Source of the DNA: Bacteroidales bacterium
GTDB taxonomy: Bacteria; Bacteroidota; Bacteroidia; Bacteroidales; WCHB1-69
Direction: 5' to 3'
DNA length: 64,000 nt
NCBI GenBank assembly: GCA_017961265.1
Contig: JAGCXN010000006.1
Location: 98,273 to 162,272 of the forward strand
The position numbers and the translations under genes are program-made. Within the stretch, counting starts at the first letter, position 1; each line of letters opens with the position of its first letter. The notes below the pieces were generated by a model that did no database searches, was not told the origin of the DNA, and saw nothing but the letters and a program-made list of their open reading frames with translations. Shown here piece after piece: positions 1-8,082 of the stretch.

Positions 1-290
1 ACCCCAAGTACCTCTTCTGCGACGAACCCAACTCCGGCCTCGACCCCAAAACCTCCCTCCTCATCGACGAGCTGATCTTTGAAATCACTCACGAGTTCAA
101 CATCACCACCGTCGTCAACACCCACGACATCAACTCCGTCATCACCATTGGAGAGACTATTTCCTTCATCTACCAAGGGAACCTTGAATGGCGCGGCAGC
201 AAAGACAACGTGCTCACCTCCGACAACGAACGGCTCAACGACTTCATCTTCGCCCAACCCCTCACCCAACGAATCAGAGATTTAAGCTAA
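1..290 (+). CDS. ABC transporter ATP-binding protein, MlaF-like (3' part only)
   Basis: This is the C-terminal part of an ABC ATPase whose start lies before the window; the reading frame is open from base 3. Visible are the Walker B plus D-loop stretch LFCDEPNSGLDP and the H-loop NTHD. The tail ending LTQRIRDLS, together with the GETISFIYQGNLEWRG stretch, resembles the MlaF (Mkl) ATPases of MCE-type phospholipid transport systems, which move lipids between inner and outer membrane. That assignment is by family resemblance only. The stop codon TAA shares its last A with the start of the next gene, so the two are translationally coupled. Confidence 0.8.
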   Translation, partial: PKYLFCDEPNSGLDPKTSLLIDELIFEITHEFNITTVVNTHDINSVITIGETISFIYQGNLEWRGSKDNVLTSDNERLNDFIFAQPLTQRIRDLS

Positions 291-838
291 TGATACTGAA
301 CGGTTTAGACTACATACTTCTCGTTCCCCTTCTTTGGGCCGTTTTCAAAGGTTTCAAAAACGGTCTCATCAAGGAGGTGTTTTCGTTGCTTGCGCTTATT
401 TTGGGCATCTTCATCACCTACAAGTTCTCTTATTTTGTAGAAGAAAAACTGGATGGGATGTTCGCCGCCCATTACATCGCTTTTGTCATCACCTTTTTTG
501 CCGTCCTCATCGGGGTTCATTTCGTCGGCGTGCTGGTGGAAAAAGTGATCAAACTAGCGGTTCCCAACTTTCTCAACCGATTGTTTGGCATCTGTTTTGG
601 TATAGCCAAGTGGTTGTTTATCTGTAGCATCCTTCTCATCATGCTGGAAACCATTGACACCAAACAGAAAATATTGACTCCGAAACTCACGGAAAACTCC
701 CTCTTTTATCCTTACGTGGAAAAATCCACCCATTTCATCGCCCATTGGGCTGGAAAAAACGATAACGACAATGAAAAAGACAATTCTTCTGATTCTGACG
801 ATACTGATGTGTCTGACGGCAGCTGCACAACGCATTGA
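290..838 (+). CDS. CvpA family membrane protein
   Basis: A 182-residue protein starting at the ATG that overlaps the previous stop (TAATG). It begins with NGLDYILLVPLLWAVFKGFKNG and has four hydrophobic segments at about residues 5-25, 28-48, 60-85 and 103-125, the usual CvpA layout; the conserved start region with GFKNGLIKE is typical of the family. CvpA proteins are inner-membrane proteins linked to colicin V production and envelope stress, but their exact function is unclear. The last 35 residues are rich in Asp, Asn and Ser, and the final 68 bases overlap the next gene in another frame. A longer upstream frame from base 188 is not believed because it runs through the ABC gene. Confidence 0.82.
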   Translation: MILNGLDYILLVPLLWAVFKGFKNGLIKEVFSLLALILGIFITYKFSYFVEEKLDGMFAAHYIAFVITFFAVLIGVHFVGVLVEKVIKLAVPNFLNRLFGICFGIAKWLFICSILLIMLETIDTKQKILTPKLTENSLFYPYVEKSTHFIAHWAGKNDNDNEKDNSSDSDDTDVSDGSCTTH

Positions 839-1382
839 AGCCCGCTTCGACAAGGACTTCTCCACCGACTCGCTCCTGAACAAGACATTGGGCGGCGGTG
901 CCTCTTTCATCATTGACGGATGGCACCCCAACCTCGACTTCCAAATCAACGTTGATTATGTGGGACACCGCGGAGATGTTGATTACTGGGGTGTCGCACA
1001 GAGAATAAACAAGGTAAAAGCAGGCGTTTCCGCGCTCTATACCCACCCTTTGGGACAATATTTCCACCTCCGTGTCGGCGGCGACGTGTCATACAACAAC
1101 ATCAAAAAGGTGGTTACCAATTACATGGACACCCTTGCTCCGAACAATAGCGGTATTACCAGCACCACCTATCGCGCCCATCTGCTCGGCATCGGTGCCG
1201 TTGTGCAGGTACAGGCACAGTTGGGGAAACTGTTCCGTCTAGGAGTCGGCATCACCCCCACCTACCTCATCCCGCTCGCTCAAAAAGTGAGCGTCCCCGA
1301 CAAAGAACCTTGCTTCAACAAGGGCATTTTCGACTTTCAACTGCATATAGGTCTGGAAATAAAACTAAATAACGATAACTAA
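771..1382 (+). CDS. Secreted outer-membrane beta-barrel-like protein, hypothetical
   Basis: 203 residues with a clear signal peptide (MKKTILLILTILMCLTAAAQ) and cleavage near residue 19. The mature part alternates polar and hydrophobic residues and has several aromatic-ended strands (for example near residues 46-56 and 185-198), consistent with a small outer-membrane barrel. I recognise no named family. It starts inside the end of the CvpA gene, overlapping it by 68 bases, and ends two bases before the phosphoglucosamine mutase start, so it is probably part of the same transcript. Confidence 0.75.
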   Translation: MKKTILLILTILMCLTAAAQRIEARFDKDFSTDSLLNKTLGGGASFIIDGWHPNLDFQINVDYVGHRGDVDYWGVAQRINKVKAGVSALYTHPLGQYFHLRVGGDVSYNNIKKVVTNYMDTLAPNNSGITSTTYRAHLLGIGAVVQVQAQLGKLFRLGVGITPTYLIPLAQKVSVPDKEPCFNKGIFDFQLHIGLEIKLNNDN

Positions 1383-1384
1383 CT

Positions 1385-2773
1385 ATGGCATTAATCAAAT
1401 CTATCTCCGGCATTCGCGGAACCATCGGCGGAAAAGCAGGCGACAACCTCACCCCGCTCGATGTAGTGCAATTTGTTTCCGCCTTCATCACTTTGCTGAA
1501 AAACGGCGAAGAAAAACCGCTTACCATCATCATCGGGCGCGATGCCCGTGTTTCGGGTGAAATCATCAATAAACTGGCTTGCAGCACGTTGCAGTCTCTT
1601 GGAGTAAATGTGATTGACCTCGGTCTTTCCACCACCCCCACCGTCGAGATGGCCGTCATCCAACACAAGGCCGACGGCGGCATCATCCTCACTGCCTCGC
1701 ACAACCCGATGCAGTGGAATGCCCTGAAGCTGCTCAATGCAAACGGTGAGTTCATTTCCGCCGCCGACGGGGCGAAAGTACTGGAAATCATTGAAAAACA
1801 AGATTATCAGTTTGCAGAAATCGGCAAACTCGGTACCTACAGCACTTACGACCGTGCCATCGAGGACCATATTGATGCCATCCTGAAGCTCGATTTGGTG
1901 GACGTGGATGCCATCAAACGGGCGCACTTTTCCGTCGCCCTCGACTGTGTCAACTCCACCGGCGGCATCGCCCTTCCGAAGCTGTTGGAGGCGCTTGGCG
2001 TCACGAATGTCACCGTGCTGAACGGCGAACCGACGGGTGTTTTCGCCCACAATCCGGAGCCGCTTCCGCAGCATCTGCACGACCTGTCGAACCTCATCGC
2101 CCGCGGCCGTTTCGACGTGGGCTTTGTGGTCGATCCCGATGTGGACCGCCTCGCTATCGTCCGTGAGGACGGGCAGATGTTCGTGGAGGAATACACTCTC
2201 GTGGCCGTCGCCGACTACATCCTGCAGCACACCAAGGGGAACACGGTTTCCAACCTGTCGTCCACCCGCGCCCTCCGCGACGTAAGTGCGCGTTACGGCG
2301 TGGAGTACAACGCTTCCGCCGTGGGTGAAGTGAACGTGGTGGAGAAGATGAAGGCGACGAACGCCATCATCGGAGGCGAAGGCAACGGCGGCGTCATCTA
2401 TCCCGCCCTGCACTACGGCCGCGACGCGCTGGTAGGTATCGCGCTGTTCCTCAGCTATATGGCAACTTCCGGGAAAAGTTGTACTGAAATTCGCCGCCAG
2501 TATCCCGTTTACGTCATCTCCAAGAACAAGATTGAGCTGCGTCCGAATATGGACGTGAAGGCCATTTTAGCCCACATCGCCGAAAAGTATGCCGACAAGC
2601 AGGTCAACACCATCGATGGGGTGAAAATCGACTTCGACAACGGTTGGGTGCATCTGCGTCCGTCGAACACGGAGCCCATCATCCGCATTTACGCCGAGGC
2701 CGAAACCGAAAGTCTCGCCGATAATATGGCGACCAAGATTATCGGGGACATAAGGGAGTTTTTGAGGGGGTAA
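1385..2773 (+). CDS. glmM: Phosphoglucosamine mutase (alpha-D-phosphohexomutase family)
   Basis: 462 residues spanning the four domains of the phosphohexomutase family. The phosphoserine loop TASHNP (Ser105), the metal-binding loop DPDVDRL, the sugar-binding loop GEGNGG and the C-terminal phosphate-binding loop RPSNTEP are all intact. GlmM converts glucosamine-6-phosphate to glucosamine-1-phosphate, the precursor of UDP-GlcNAc for peptidoglycan and lipid A. The family also contains phosphomannomutases of similar length; the gene symbol rests on overall resemblance to Bacteroidota GlmM and should be read as likely rather than certain. It is preceded by the barrel-like protein with a two-base gap. 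Confidence 0.85.
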   Translation: MALIKSISGIRGTIGGKAGDNLTPLDVVQFVSAFITLLKNGEEKPLTIIIGRDARVSGEIINKLACSTLQSLGVNVIDLGLSTTPTVEMAVIQHKADGGIILTASHNPMQWNALKLLNANGEFISAADGAKVLEIIEKQDYQFAEIGKLGTYSTYDRAIEDHIDAILKLDLVDVDAIKRAHFSVALDCVNSTGGIALPKLLEALGVTNVTVLNGEPTGVFAHNPEPLPQHLHDLSNLIARGRFDVGFVVDPDVDRLAIVREDGQMFVEEYTLVAVADYILQHTKGNTVSNLSSTRALRDVSARYGVEYNASAVGEVNVVEKMKATNAIIGGEGNGGVIYPALHYGRDALVGIALFLSYMATSGKSCTEIRRQYPVYVISKNKIELRPNMDVKAILAHIAEKYADKQVNTIDGVKIDFDNGWVHLRPSNTEPIIRIYAEAETESLADNMATKIIGDIREFLRG

Positions 2774-2794
2774 AGGAGATTTATTGTACCTTTG
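2761..2794 (+). promoter_or_regulatory. Bacteroidota-type promoter for the DUF4838 gene
   Basis: A minus-33 TTTG at 2761-2764 is followed after 22 bases by a perfect minus-7 box, TACCTTTG, at 2787-2794. This matches the Bacteroides consensus TTTG/TAnnTTTG. The box overlaps the region just after the glmM stop and ends only seven bases before the ATG at 2802, so the transcript would have almost no leader. Confidence 0.55.
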
Positions 2795-2801
2795 CACCCG
2801 T

Positions 2802-5087
2802 ATGAAAAAAATAACCATTACCCTTGCCCTTATCCTGTGTTTTGTGCTTAATTCTTTGGCACAAAAACCGATAGCTTTCTCCAAAGAGAAAGACGATTAT
2901 GTGATTTTGGTAGCAGAAAACCGTACTACCGCCGAAGCAGACGCCGCCGCCGTACTGAAATCTTACCTTGAAAAACTGTTCGAGCGAGAGTATGAGATTG
3001 TCACCGACGCCACCTTCAAAGGACCGCACGCCATCTCCGTCGGACGCAACAAACTGTCGGAGAAGCTGTTTCGCAAATACAGCCCTCAACTGCACGATGA
3101 CGGCTTCCTTCTCCACACCGACGGCAGCCACCTCTACATCATCGGCAACGACTCCGCCAAGTCAAACCTGTACGGCGTTTACCACCTGCTGGAAAACTAC
3201 CTCGGCTGCACCTACACCTGCCAGAACCACATCCACTACGAGAAACTTCCCGATGAGGTGGTGCTCAGCATCCACGAGCTCCAGAACCCCTCGTTCCAGT
3301 ACCGTGAGACCCTGCACCTCATTCCCAACATCGACCAGACCTACGCCGACTGGCACAAACTCCACAACCGTCGCGACTTCGACCGCAACTGGGGGATGTT
3401 CGTCCACACGTTCCGCCACCTGATTCCGGTGGAGACCTACTTCGACCAACACCCCGAATGGTTCTCCGAAATCCGAGGGCAGCGGGTGCGCGACGGACAG
3501 CTCTGTCTCAGCAATCCTGAAGTGTTGGAGGAGCTTTGTAAAAATCTGGAAAAGAAGATGAAAGCCGAACCCGACAAGAAGATCTGGTCGGTGTCGCAGA
3601 ACGACAACGAGTCGTCCTGTACCTGCGCCCGCTGCCGCCACCTCGACTCGCTCTACGGCGGTCCGTCCGGCACCATGCTATACTTCGTCAACCAAGTGGC
3701 GGCCCGCTTCCCCGACAAGGTCATCTCCACGCTCGCCTACCAGCAGACCCGCCGTCCACCTCAAAACATCCAACCCGCCGACAACGTCAACATCATGTTC
3801 TGCTCCATCGAATGCCCGCGGCAGCTGCCTATCGCCGAGGTGGACAAGGGCTTCCAGAAAGACATGGCCGGCTGGACGGCACTGACACACAACATCTTCC
3901 TGTGGGATTATGTGGTACAGTTCCGCAACTATATGGATCCGTTCCCGAACCTGCACGTGCTCCAGCCCAACCTCCAGAACTTCCACAAACACGGCATCCC
4001 GATGATCTTCGAGCAGGGTTCCAACCAGAACATCACCGAGAACTGCGAGTGGCGCACCTTCCTCCTTGCCCACCTGCTTTGGGACGTGAACACCGATGTG
4101 AACGAGCTCCGCGACCGCTTCCTTGACGCCCACTACGGCGAAAACCGCTCTGACTACATCAAGCAGTATTTCGACGTGATGCGGCAAGCACTGCTTGACT
4201 CGAAGCAGGTGCTCAACATCTATGGATATCCAATGGACGCCCGCAACGGGTACCTCGCGCCCGACAAAATCAAGTACTACCGCTCAATGTTCGCAGCGGC
4301 GTACAAGGAGGTGCCGGAAGAGGACTGCACGCCCGAAGACCGCCGTTTTTACGACGACCGCCTGCGGCTCCTGGAGCTGTCGCTCGACTACGCCATCCTC
4401 GACCTTTCGCTGAACGAACTGTCGCCGGAACTCTCCTTCTTCCGCACCAACGGCAACGGGGAAAGGGAGGCGCGTCCGGAAATGATAGAGATGGCCAAAC
4501 GGTTCGTCAAGGACTGTGAGCGACTGGGCGTTAAGCAATTGGACGAAGCCCGCTATACACCGGCGCAGCTATGGGAGAACATCGAAAACCAGGTGCGCAA
4601 AGGGACGGGACGGAATCTCGCCGCAGGAAAGAATATCACCTGCGCCACCGAATGGAGCAGCCAGTATGACGTGGGCGGTCCGAAAGCCCTCACCGACGGC
4701 AAGTTCGGCCAAATGGACTTCCACTTCAACTGGCTCGGCTTCTGGGGCCACGATATGGACGTCACCATCGATCTCGAAAGCGAACAAACCGTGAACGAAG
4801 TCACCGCCGACTTCCTCTACTACCCCCTTTCGTGGATTTTTGCACCCAAGAAAATCACCTGCTATATTTCTGAAAATAAGAACGATTGGAAAGAAATCGA
4901 CAGCAAATCCTTCCAAAATGGGGAGGATCTGATTGAGTGCAAAATCGTCAGTTTCCGTTTTGCCGACTTGAAACAAAAGGGCCGGTACGTACGGGTGGTG
5001 GCGGAGTCGCTGCTCACCAATCCGGAATGGCACCGCGGTGTGGGCCTGCCCTGCTGGATTTTCTGCGACGAGGTAATTGTACGGTAA
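2802..5087 (+). CDS. Secreted DUF4838 glycan-active protein with C-terminal discoidin-like domain
   Basis: 761 residues from the ATG at 2802, chosen over an upstream TTG because it begins directly with a signal peptide (MKKITITLALILCFVLNSLA). After an N-terminal alpha-glucuronidase-like domain (about 20-145) comes a DUF4838-type barrel (about 150-420), recognisable from SVSQNDNESSCTCARC and CSIECPRQLP. A helical part follows, and residues about 610-760 look like an F5/8 type C (discoidin) carbohydrate-binding domain. DUF4838 proteins are distant relatives of family 20 and 67 glycosidases and are common in Bacteroidales that use host or plant glycans, but the substrate is unknown. It stands alone, with no SusC/SusD pair nearby, and has its own promoter. 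Confidence 0.8.
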   Translation: MKKITITLALILCFVLNSLAQKPIAFSKEKDDYVILVAENRTTAEADAAAVLKSYLEKLFEREYEIVTDATFKGPHAISVGRNKLSEKLFRKYSPQLHDDGFLLHTDGSHLYIIGNDSAKSNLYGVYHLLENYLGCTYTCQNHIHYEKLPDEVVLSIHELQNPSFQYRETLHLIPNIDQTYADWHKLHNRRDFDRNWGMFVHTFRHLIPVETYFDQHPEWFSEIRGQRVRDGQLCLSNPEVLEELCKNLEKKMKAEPDKKIWSVSQNDNESSCTCARCRHLDSLYGGPSGTMLYFVNQVAARFPDKVISTLAYQQTRRPPQNIQPADNVNIMFCSIECPRQLPIAEVDKGFQKDMAGWTALTHNIFLWDYVVQFRNYMDPFPNLHVLQPNLQNFHKHGIPMIFEQGSNQNITENCEWRTFLLAHLLWDVNTDVNELRDRFLDAHYGENRSDYIKQYFDVMRQALLDSKQVLNIYGYPMDARNGYLAPDKIKYYRSMFAAAYKEVPEEDCTPEDRRFYDDRLRLLELSLDYAILDLSLNELSPELSFFRTNGNGEREARPEMIEMAKRFVKDCERLGVKQLDEARYTPAQLWENIENQVRKGTGRNLAAGKNITCATEWSSQYDVGGPKALTDGKFGQMDFHFNWLGFWGHDMDVTIDLESEQTVNEVTADFLYYPLSWIFAPKKITCYISENKNDWKEIDSKSFQNGEDLIECKIVSFRFADLKQKGRYVRVVAESLLTNPEWHRGVGLPCWIFCDEVIVR

Positions 5088-5094
5088 TTCGCCT

Positions 5095-5190
5095 TTACTC
5101 GTAGTATTCGAAAGCGTCAATGATGTCGAGATAGACACCGTCGGCGTGACCTATTTTTTGCACAAAGGAAAATATAACGTTATTATACAT
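5095..5190 (-). pseudogene. Short ORF carrying a GH114/TM1410-like glycosidase relic
   Basis: Reading leftward, an ATG that overlaps the stop of the XRE gene (TGATG) opens a 31-codon frame ending in TAA. Its second half reads GHADGVYLDIIDAFEYYE, which resembles the catalytic-strand signature of endo-alpha-1,4-polygalactosaminidase-like proteins (GH114 / TM1410 group). The intact enzymes are several hundred residues long and continue well past this motif, so both ends are missing. I read it as a remnant of a deleted glycosidase gene next to the DUF4838 gene. It could still be translated by coupling to the XRE gene. Confidence 0.42.
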
Positions 5191-5390
5191 CACTCCCCTT
5201 CCTCCAGCATAAAAAGTTCCTCCACCGTCTTGCCGAAATAGTGCGCCATCTTCAGTGCCAGCAGGGTACTGGGAACGTATTTCCCTAATTCTATGGAATT
5301 GACTGCCTGACGGGTCACGCCGATTTTTTCGGCCAGTTCGCCTTGGGTGATGTTCACCTCGGCACGTGCCACCTTAATCCTGTTTTTCAT
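5190..5390 (-). CDS. XRE-family helix-turn-helix regulator, small
   Basis: 66 residues, start placed at the Met of MKNRIKVARAE; the open frame extends 25 codons further upstream into the preceding gene, but that part has no family resemblance. The helix-turn-helix is ITQGELAEKIGVTRQAVNSI, and the protein ends in an acidic tail. This compact form is the usual stand-alone Cro/CI-like regulator that represses its own operon. It overlaps the upstream membrane protein gene by 17 bases, so the two are co-transcribed; regulator plus small multi-pass membrane protein is a common Bacteroidota and Firmicutes pair of unknown purpose. Confidence 0.85.
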   Translation of the reverse strand: MKNRIKVARAEVNITQGELAEKIGVTRQAVNSIELGKYVPSTLLALKMAHYFGKTVEELFMLEEGE

Positions 5391-5859
5391 TGCGCAAAGA
5401 ACGTTTATTAAAATACAAACGAAGGTAAAAACATATAATGAAGACGTATAAGGTGGAGAAAACATTGAACTGCATTACCGTCAGAAAATCAAAGCCCCAT
5501 ACAAAAATCAGACAGAGCAACATAAGCCCGCTGTTGATATACAGTGACAAGATCAGTGACTCGTACCGAAGCTGCTCGATAAATTCGTCATCTTCCCTAT
5601 TGCGGGAAAAGCCAATGAAAATGCCGCCCACGATGAGCAAAATGCCTATCATTGTCAGCAGCAGGTCAGCGTTCGGCCCGAATAAGGAGAAGTACGCCTT
5701 GCTCTCCAACGGCTCCATTCCAAACAACTCCCGGAGATAATTGATGCTCAAGTCGCCATCCATAGAAAAATAAACAACAATCAATGCAAGGGTGATTCCC
5801 AATATCCACCATCCTGCTTTCTTGTATCCGCTTGGTAATAAGAATTTTGTGTTTTTCAT
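5374..5859 (-). CDS. Four-helix membrane protein, partner of XRE regulator
   Basis: 161 residues with hydrophobic segments at about 15-33, 62-83, 103-125 and 130-150 and no recognisable catalytic motif. A charged cytoplasmic loop (FSRNREDDEFIEQLRYE) lies between the second and third segments. It is the first gene of a two-gene unit with the XRE regulator, preceded by a Bacteroidota promoter at 5902-5931. Function unknown; the pairing suggests that the regulator controls or senses this membrane protein. Confidence 0.72.
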   Translation of the reverse strand: MKNTKFLLPSGYKKAGWWILGITLALIVVYFSMDGDLSINYLRELFGMEPLESKAYFSLFGPNADLLLTMIGILLIVGGIFIGFSRNREDDEFIEQLRYESLILSLYINSGLMLLCLIFVWGFDFLTVMQFNVFSTLYVFIICFYLRLYFNKRSLRNEKQD

Positions 5860-5901
5860 AGCTAAAAAATTTAAGGGTTAGACATTTTGTTTTTGACGCT
5901 G

Positions 5902-5931
5902 CAAAAATACACAAAACTTTACAAAAAGCAA
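5902..5931 (-). promoter_or_regulatory. Promoter for the membrane protein/XRE operon
   Basis: On the minus strand a minus-7 box TATTTTTG (5902-5909) lies 19 bases after a TTG (5929-5931), matching the Bacteroides TTG/TAnnTTTG arrangement. Start codon is about 43 bases downstream. Confidence 0.5.
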
Positions 5932-5975
5932 GTATAAATTACAAAAAGTAATGTTTTTAATACAATTTACAACAA

Positions 5976-6005
5976 ACATCCGCCAACTTTCCAGCTGGCG
6001 GATGT
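5976..6005 (-). terminator. Hairpin after hutU
   Basis: A perfect ten-base stem (ACATCCGCCA / TGGCGGATGT) with a ten-base loop, 22 bases after the hutU stop on the minus strand, followed by a moderately T-rich run. Most likely the hutU terminator. Confidence 0.55.
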
Positions 6006-6027
6006 TATATCAAACCGTAAATCGTGA

Positions 6028-8028
6028 TTATTTTACGCTCTCTATAATGCTGTCATCCACGAGGTTGGGAAGGGTAACTTTCAGTTCGGGACAGATGGCC
6101 ATCGCACGCTTGATGGCGAACATGGCGCCCTCGTTGCGAGCCCAGCTGCGGCGCGAAATGCCATTGTTGACATCCCAGTGCAGCATCATCCTGAGCCGAC
6201 GGTCGCACTCGGCACTGCCGTCCAGCACCATACCGAAGCCGCCGTTCATCACTTCACCCCAGCCGACACCGCCGCCGTTGTGGATGCTCACCCACGTGGC
6301 ACCCCGGAAGCTGTCGCCGATGACGTTCTGCACCGCCATGTCGGCACAGCGGTTACTGCCGTCGTAGATGTTGCTGGTCTCACGGAACGGGCTGTCGGTG
6401 CCGCTCACATCGTGGTGGTCACGGCCGAGCACGATGGGCGCGCTGATCTCACCCTTGCGGATGGCCTCGTTGAAACGGGCGGCAATCTTCGTACGACCTT
6501 CACAATCGGCATAGAGGATACGGGCCTGGCTGCCCACCACCAAGTGGTTCTCCTTGGCACCCTTGATCCACTGGATGTTATCGTGCATCTGCTGTTGGAT
6601 TTCGGCGGGCGCAGTAGCAGCGATTTCCGCCAACACCTCCATCGCAATATGGTCGCTCTTGTCGAGGTCTTCGGGCTTGCCGCTGGTGCATACCCAACGG
6701 AACGGACCGAAACCGTAGTCGAAACACATCGGTCCCATAATATCCTGAACGTAGGAAGGATAGCGGAAGGCGGTATTGTCGGCGTTCCAGATGTCGGCAC
6801 CGGCGCGACTGCTTTCCAACAGGAAGGCGTTGCCATAGTCGAAGAAGTACATCCCCTTGGCCGTCAGCTTGTTGATGGCAGCCACATGGCGGCGCAAGCT
6901 CTCTTGCACGGCCGCTTTGAACTTTTCGGGTTCTTCCGCCATCATCACCTTGGCATCCTCGAAGGAGATTCCGACGGGATAGTAACCTCCGGCCCACGGG
7001 TTGTGGAGCGAGGTCTGGTCACTTCCGAGATCTACCTGAATGTTGTTGGCGGCACAGTATTCCCAGAGGTCCACCACATTGCCCTGATAGGCGAAGCTCT
7101 TGGCCAGCTTCTTGGCGCGGGCTTCGTTCACAGCGACGAACAGCTCGTCGAGATTTTCGTAAACTTCGTCCACCCAACCTTGGGTATAGCGTTTCTGCGT
7201 GGCGCTCGGGTTAATTTCGGCGGTGATGGAGACCACTCCGGCAATATCACCGGCTTTGGGCTGGGCTCCGCTCATGCCACCAAGGCCGGCGGTAACGAAC
7301 AGCTTGCCGGCGGTGCCGCCGCCAAGCTTGCGGGCGGCGTTCAGCACCGTGATGGTGGTGCCGTGCACAATGCCCTGCGGTCCGATATACATGTAACTGC
7401 CGGCGGTCATCTGGCCGTACTGCGTCACGCCGAGGGCGTTGTAGCGCTCCCAGTCGTCGGGCTTGCTGTAGTTGGGGATCATCATACCATTGGTGACGAC
7501 CACACGCGGAGCCTCCTTGTGCGACGGGAACAGTCCCAGCGGGTGGCCGGAGTACATCACGAGGGTCTGCTCGTCGGTCATCTCCGACAGATACTTCATC
7601 ACGAGGCGGTATTGGGCCCAGTTCTGGAAGACGGCGCCGTTGCCGCCGTAGGTGATCAGTTCGTGCGGGTGCTGGGCCACAGCGGGGTCCAAGTTGTTCT
7701 GGATCATCAGCATGATGGCGGCAGCCTGCCGGCATTTGGCGGGGTACTGGTCAATGGGGCGGGCATACATCTCGTAGTCGGGACGGTAGCGGTACATGTA
7801 GATTCGACCGTATTTGTGCAGTTCCTCCATAAATTCCGGCGCGAGGGTGGCGTGGAGGGAGGGGTCGAAGTAGCGGAGCGCGTTGCGCAAGGCCAGCTTC
7901 TTCTCTGCGGGGGTCAGAATATCCTTACGCTTCGGGGCGTGGTTGACCGTTGTGTCATAAGGTTTCTGTGCGGGCAATTTGGAAGGAATGCCCTGCATAA
8001 GATCCTGTTGGAATTCCTGTAAAGTCAT
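6028..8028 (-). CDS. hutU: Urocanate hydratase
   Basis: 666 residues, full length for the longer Bacteroidota form. Conserved blocks include ELITYGGNGAVFQNW, the nucleotide-binding stretch GLGGMSGAQP, and a C-terminal SIHNGGGVGWGEVMNGGFGM. The enzyme uses tightly bound NAD+ to convert urocanate to imidazolone propionate, the second step of histidine breakdown in the cytoplasm. No hutI, ftcD or fchA gene lies in the window; the only ammonia-lyase gene is 12 kb away in a lipid/polyene operon. A promoter box lies just upstream, so hutU is probably transcribed alone. Confidence 0.95.
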   Translation of the reverse strand: MTLQEFQQDLMQGIPSKLPAQKPYDTTVNHAPKRKDILTPAEKKLALRNALRYFDPSLHATLAPEFMEELHKYGRIYMYRYRPDYEMYARPIDQYPAKCRQAAAIMLMIQNNLDPAVAQHPHELITYGGNGAVFQNWAQYRLVMKYLSEMTDEQTLVMYSGHPLGLFPSHKEAPRVVVTNGMMIPNYSKPDDWERYNALGVTQYGQMTAGSYMYIGPQGIVHGTTITVLNAARKLGGGTAGKLFVTAGLGGMSGAQPKAGDIAGVVSITAEINPSATQKRYTQGWVDEVYENLDELFVAVNEARAKKLAKSFAYQGNVVDLWEYCAANNIQVDLGSDQTSLHNPWAGGYYPVGISFEDAKVMMAEEPEKFKAAVQESLRRHVAAINKLTAKGMYFFDYGNAFLLESSRAGADIWNADNTAFRYPSYVQDIMGPMCFDYGFGPFRWVCTSGKPEDLDKSDHIAMEVLAEIAATAPAEIQQQMHDNIQWIKGAKENHLVVGSQARILYADCEGRTKIAARFNEAIRKGEISAPIVLGRDHHDVSGTDSPFRETSNIYDGSNRCADMAVQNVIGDSFRGATWVSIHNGGGVGWGEVMNGGFGMVLDGSAECDRRLRMMLHWDVNNGISRRSWARNEGAMFAIKRAMAICPELKVTLPNLVDDSIIESVK

Positions 8029-8064
8029 ATATACAATGTTTTAATATTTGTCACAAAAAGGTTG

Positions 8065-8072
8065 CAAAGATA
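8065..8072 (-). promoter_or_regulatory. Minus-7 box for hutU
   Basis: TATCTTTG on the minus strand, 36 bases before the hutU start; no clear minus-33 TTG is visible at the expected distance. Confidence 0.4.
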
Positions 8073-8082
8073 CAAAATTTCA

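Noticed and set aside
6178-8022. 614-codon plus-strand frame
   Set aside because: Antisense shadow of hutU; low-complexity His/Val-rich sequence with no family resemblance.
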